In this document: positions 62,817 to 64,000 of the stretch, piece by piece
Numbering within the stretch: position 1 is the stretch's first letter
Layout of the letters: each line of letters begins with the position of its first letter
NCBI RefSeq assembly: GCF_003666605.1
Contig: NZ_RCIV01000007.1
Span: forward strand, 62,001-126,000
DNA: 64,000 bases
Source of the DNA: Propionibacterium australiense
GTDB lineage: Bacteria; Actinomycetota; Actinomycetes; Propionibacteriales; Propionibacteriaceae
Direction: 5' to 3'
Made by a program: the position numbers and the translations under genes
The notes under the pieces: generated by a model
The model's input: only the letters and a program-made list of their open reading frames with translations
Told to the model about the DNA's origin: nothing
The model's database searches: none

Positions 62817-64000
62817 ATGGCGGATCCAACGCAGTTCATGCCGGGTTTCGCCGAGTTCATCTCGGCGAGCCCCACCAGCTACCACGCCGCGGCCACCATG
62901 GCCGAGGGCCTCGCCGGGGCCGGCTTCGAACGCCTCGACGAGCGCCGGCGGTGGGGGAACGTCGCCGGCAGGAGGTTCTTCGTGCGCGGCGGCGCGCTCG
63001 TCGCCTGGGTTGCGCCCGAGCAGCCGGCGCCCGACGCCGGGGTGCGCATCGTCGGCACCCACACCGACTCCCCGGCCCTCAAACTCAAACCCAATCCGTC
63101 CTTCACCCGGGCCGGCTGGCGGCAGGCCAACGTCGAGATCTACGGCGGCCCGCTCATCAACTCCTGGCTCGACCGCGAACTCGGCCTGGCCGGCCGGCTC
63201 GTCACCCTCGACGGCACCGAGCACCTCGTGCGCACCGGCCCGGTGCTGCGCGTCAGCCAGATCGCACCCCACTTCGACCGCAGCGTCAACGAGCGCCTCA
63301 CGATCGACCGGCAGTACGAACTCATGCCCAGCTACGGCCTCGGCGAGGGCCCCGACATCGCCGAGTGGCTGTGCGCCCAGGCGGGCGTCCCGGCCGGCGA
63401 GGTCGCCTTCGGCGACATCCACGCCTACCCGACGCAGGCCCCGGCCGTCTTCGGCGTCGACGGCGAGTTCTTCGCCTCCAGCAGGCTCGACAACCTCTCG
63501 TCCACCTACCCCGCCTACCGGGCGCTCCTGGAGACCCGGCCCGGCCGCGACATCGCCCTGTTCGTCGCCTTCGACCACGAGGAGGTCGGCTCGGGCACCA
63601 GCAGCGGCGCGGCAGGGCCCCTGCTGTCGGACGCGCTGGTGCGCATCGCCGACGGCTACGGCCTGCGCGGTGACGCCTACCAGGCGCTGCTCGCGCGCAG
63701 CTCGTGCGTCTCGGCCGACGCGGCGCACGCGGTGAACCCCAACCACGTGGGCAAGTACGATCCCGTCGTGCAGCCGGCGATGAACCAGGGCCCGGCCCTC
63801 AAGGCGAACGCCCAGCAGCGCTACGCCAGCGACGCCGTCTCGGCGGTGCTGTGGGAGCGGGCCTGCCGTGCCGCCGCCGTGCCGCACCAGGTGTTCGTCT
63901 CGAACAACGACGTCGCCTGCGGCACGACGATCGGCCCGTTCACCGCGCAGCGGCTGGGCATCGCGACCGTCGACGTCGGCGTGCCGATCCTGTCGATGCA
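62817..64000 (+). CDS. M18 family aminopeptidase (3' end outside window)
   Basis: About 394 codons visible of a usual 420-430. Dinuclear zinc aminopeptidase of the aspartyl-aminopeptidase group. Motifs: SPTSYHAAATMAEGLAGAGF, IVGTHTDSPALKLKPNP (first His/Asp ligands), SQIAPHFDRSVNERL, FFASSRLDNLSSTYPAYRAL (Asp ligand), FVAFDHEEVGSGTSSGA (catalytic Glu pair) and SADAAHAVNPNH. ATG 6 bases after TTGAAT, leaderless pattern. The last zinc His is beyond the window. Confidence 0.93.
   Translation, partial: MADPTQFMPGFAEFISASPTSYHAAATMAEGLAGAGFERLDERRRWGNVAGRRFFVRGGALVAWVAPEQPAPDAGVRIVGTHTDSPALKLKPNPSFTRAGWRQANVEIYGGPLINSWLDRELGLAGRLVTLDGTEHLVRTGPVLRVSQIAPHFDRSVNERLTIDRQYELMPSYGLGEGPDIAEWLCAQAGVPAGEVAFGDIHAYPTQAPAVFGVDGEFFASSRLDNLSSTYPAYRALLETRPGRDIALFVAFDHEEVGSGTSSGAAGPLLSDALVRIADGYGLRGDAYQALLARSSCVSADAAHAVNPNHVGKYDPVVQPAMNQGPALKANAQQRYASDAVSAVLWERACRAAAVPHQVFVSNNDVACGTTIGPFTAQRLGIATVDVGVPILSM

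Overview
This window comes from a high-GC Gram-positive actinobacterium, most likely of the Propionibacteriaceae or a close relative. The evidence is the strong GC-rich third-position codon bias, a mycothiol-conjugate amidase (mca), a Pmt-type protein mannosyltransferase, both ispE and ispH of the MEP pathway, an actinobacterial gene order, and many starts that look leaderless. The order pmt / rsmI / tatD / rsmA / ispE ... glmU / prs / rplY / pth ... mfd / lipoprotein / mazG / eno / ftsB-like / DUF501 / ppx / tRNA-Leu, and later greA / mca / uppS / hemolysin III / xseB / xseA / ispH, matches (as I remember it) the Rv1002-Rv1026 and Rv1080-Rv1110 blocks of Mycobacterium tuberculosis. No organism name can be proven from the sequence alone.

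Layout. 1-2.2 kb: glucuronide use (uidA cut by the window edge, uidB). 2.2-5.5 kb: uracil permease and protein O-mannosyltransferase. 5.7-8.0 kb: a GH95-fold protein whose expected catalytic residues appear to be replaced, lying between pmt and rsmI. 8.1-12.5 kb: rsmI, tatD, rsmA, ispE and a MarR regulator. 12.5-14.3 kb: DUF2330 membrane protein and TetR regulator. 14.3-18.1 kb: a lower-GC accessory segment with a 3-hydroxyisobutyrate-dehydrogenase-like gene under an operator-controlled promoter, and an MHS-type transporter broken by an IS630-family element that can be removed on paper to restore the frame exactly. 18.2-26.8 kb: pyrB, tRNA-Gln, glmU, prs, a small membrane protein, rplY, pth and two tandem amino-acid permeases. 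26.9-36.6 kb: mfd, lipoproteins, mazG, eno, ftsB-like, DUF501, ppx and a class-I-shaped tRNA with a leucine UAA anticodon.

36.7-47.2 kb: VOC protein, BI-1 protein, NUDIX hydrolase, lipoprotein, 3-methyladenine glycosylase, SRPBCC protein and FUSC transporter. These are followed by an ABC uptake operon whose mRNA begins with a 29-codon cysteine-rich leader ORF and a strong hairpin, which looks like cysteine-responsive attenuation of a sulfur-source transporter. 47.3-54.0 kb: PPOX protein, FMN reductase, msrA, ung, AI-2E-type transporter, a beta-solenoid-like protein and a frameshifted DoxX gene. 54.0-64.0 kb: greA, mca, uppS, hemolysin III, xseBA, a decayed flavin monooxygenase, ispH, rmuC and the 5' part of an M18 aminopeptidase.

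How genes connect: ispE, ispH and uppS supply isoprenoids, and Pmt uses a polyprenyl-phosphate sugar donor. glmU and prs make cell-wall and nucleotide precursors. mfd, ung, mpg, xseAB and rmuC are DNA-repair functions. The most distinctive local biology is the cysteine leader with its unusual Cys-Cys-Cys, Tat-exported binding protein, the apparently inactive GH95-fold protein, and a very regular pattern of -10 hexamers 6 to 8 nt before start codons.
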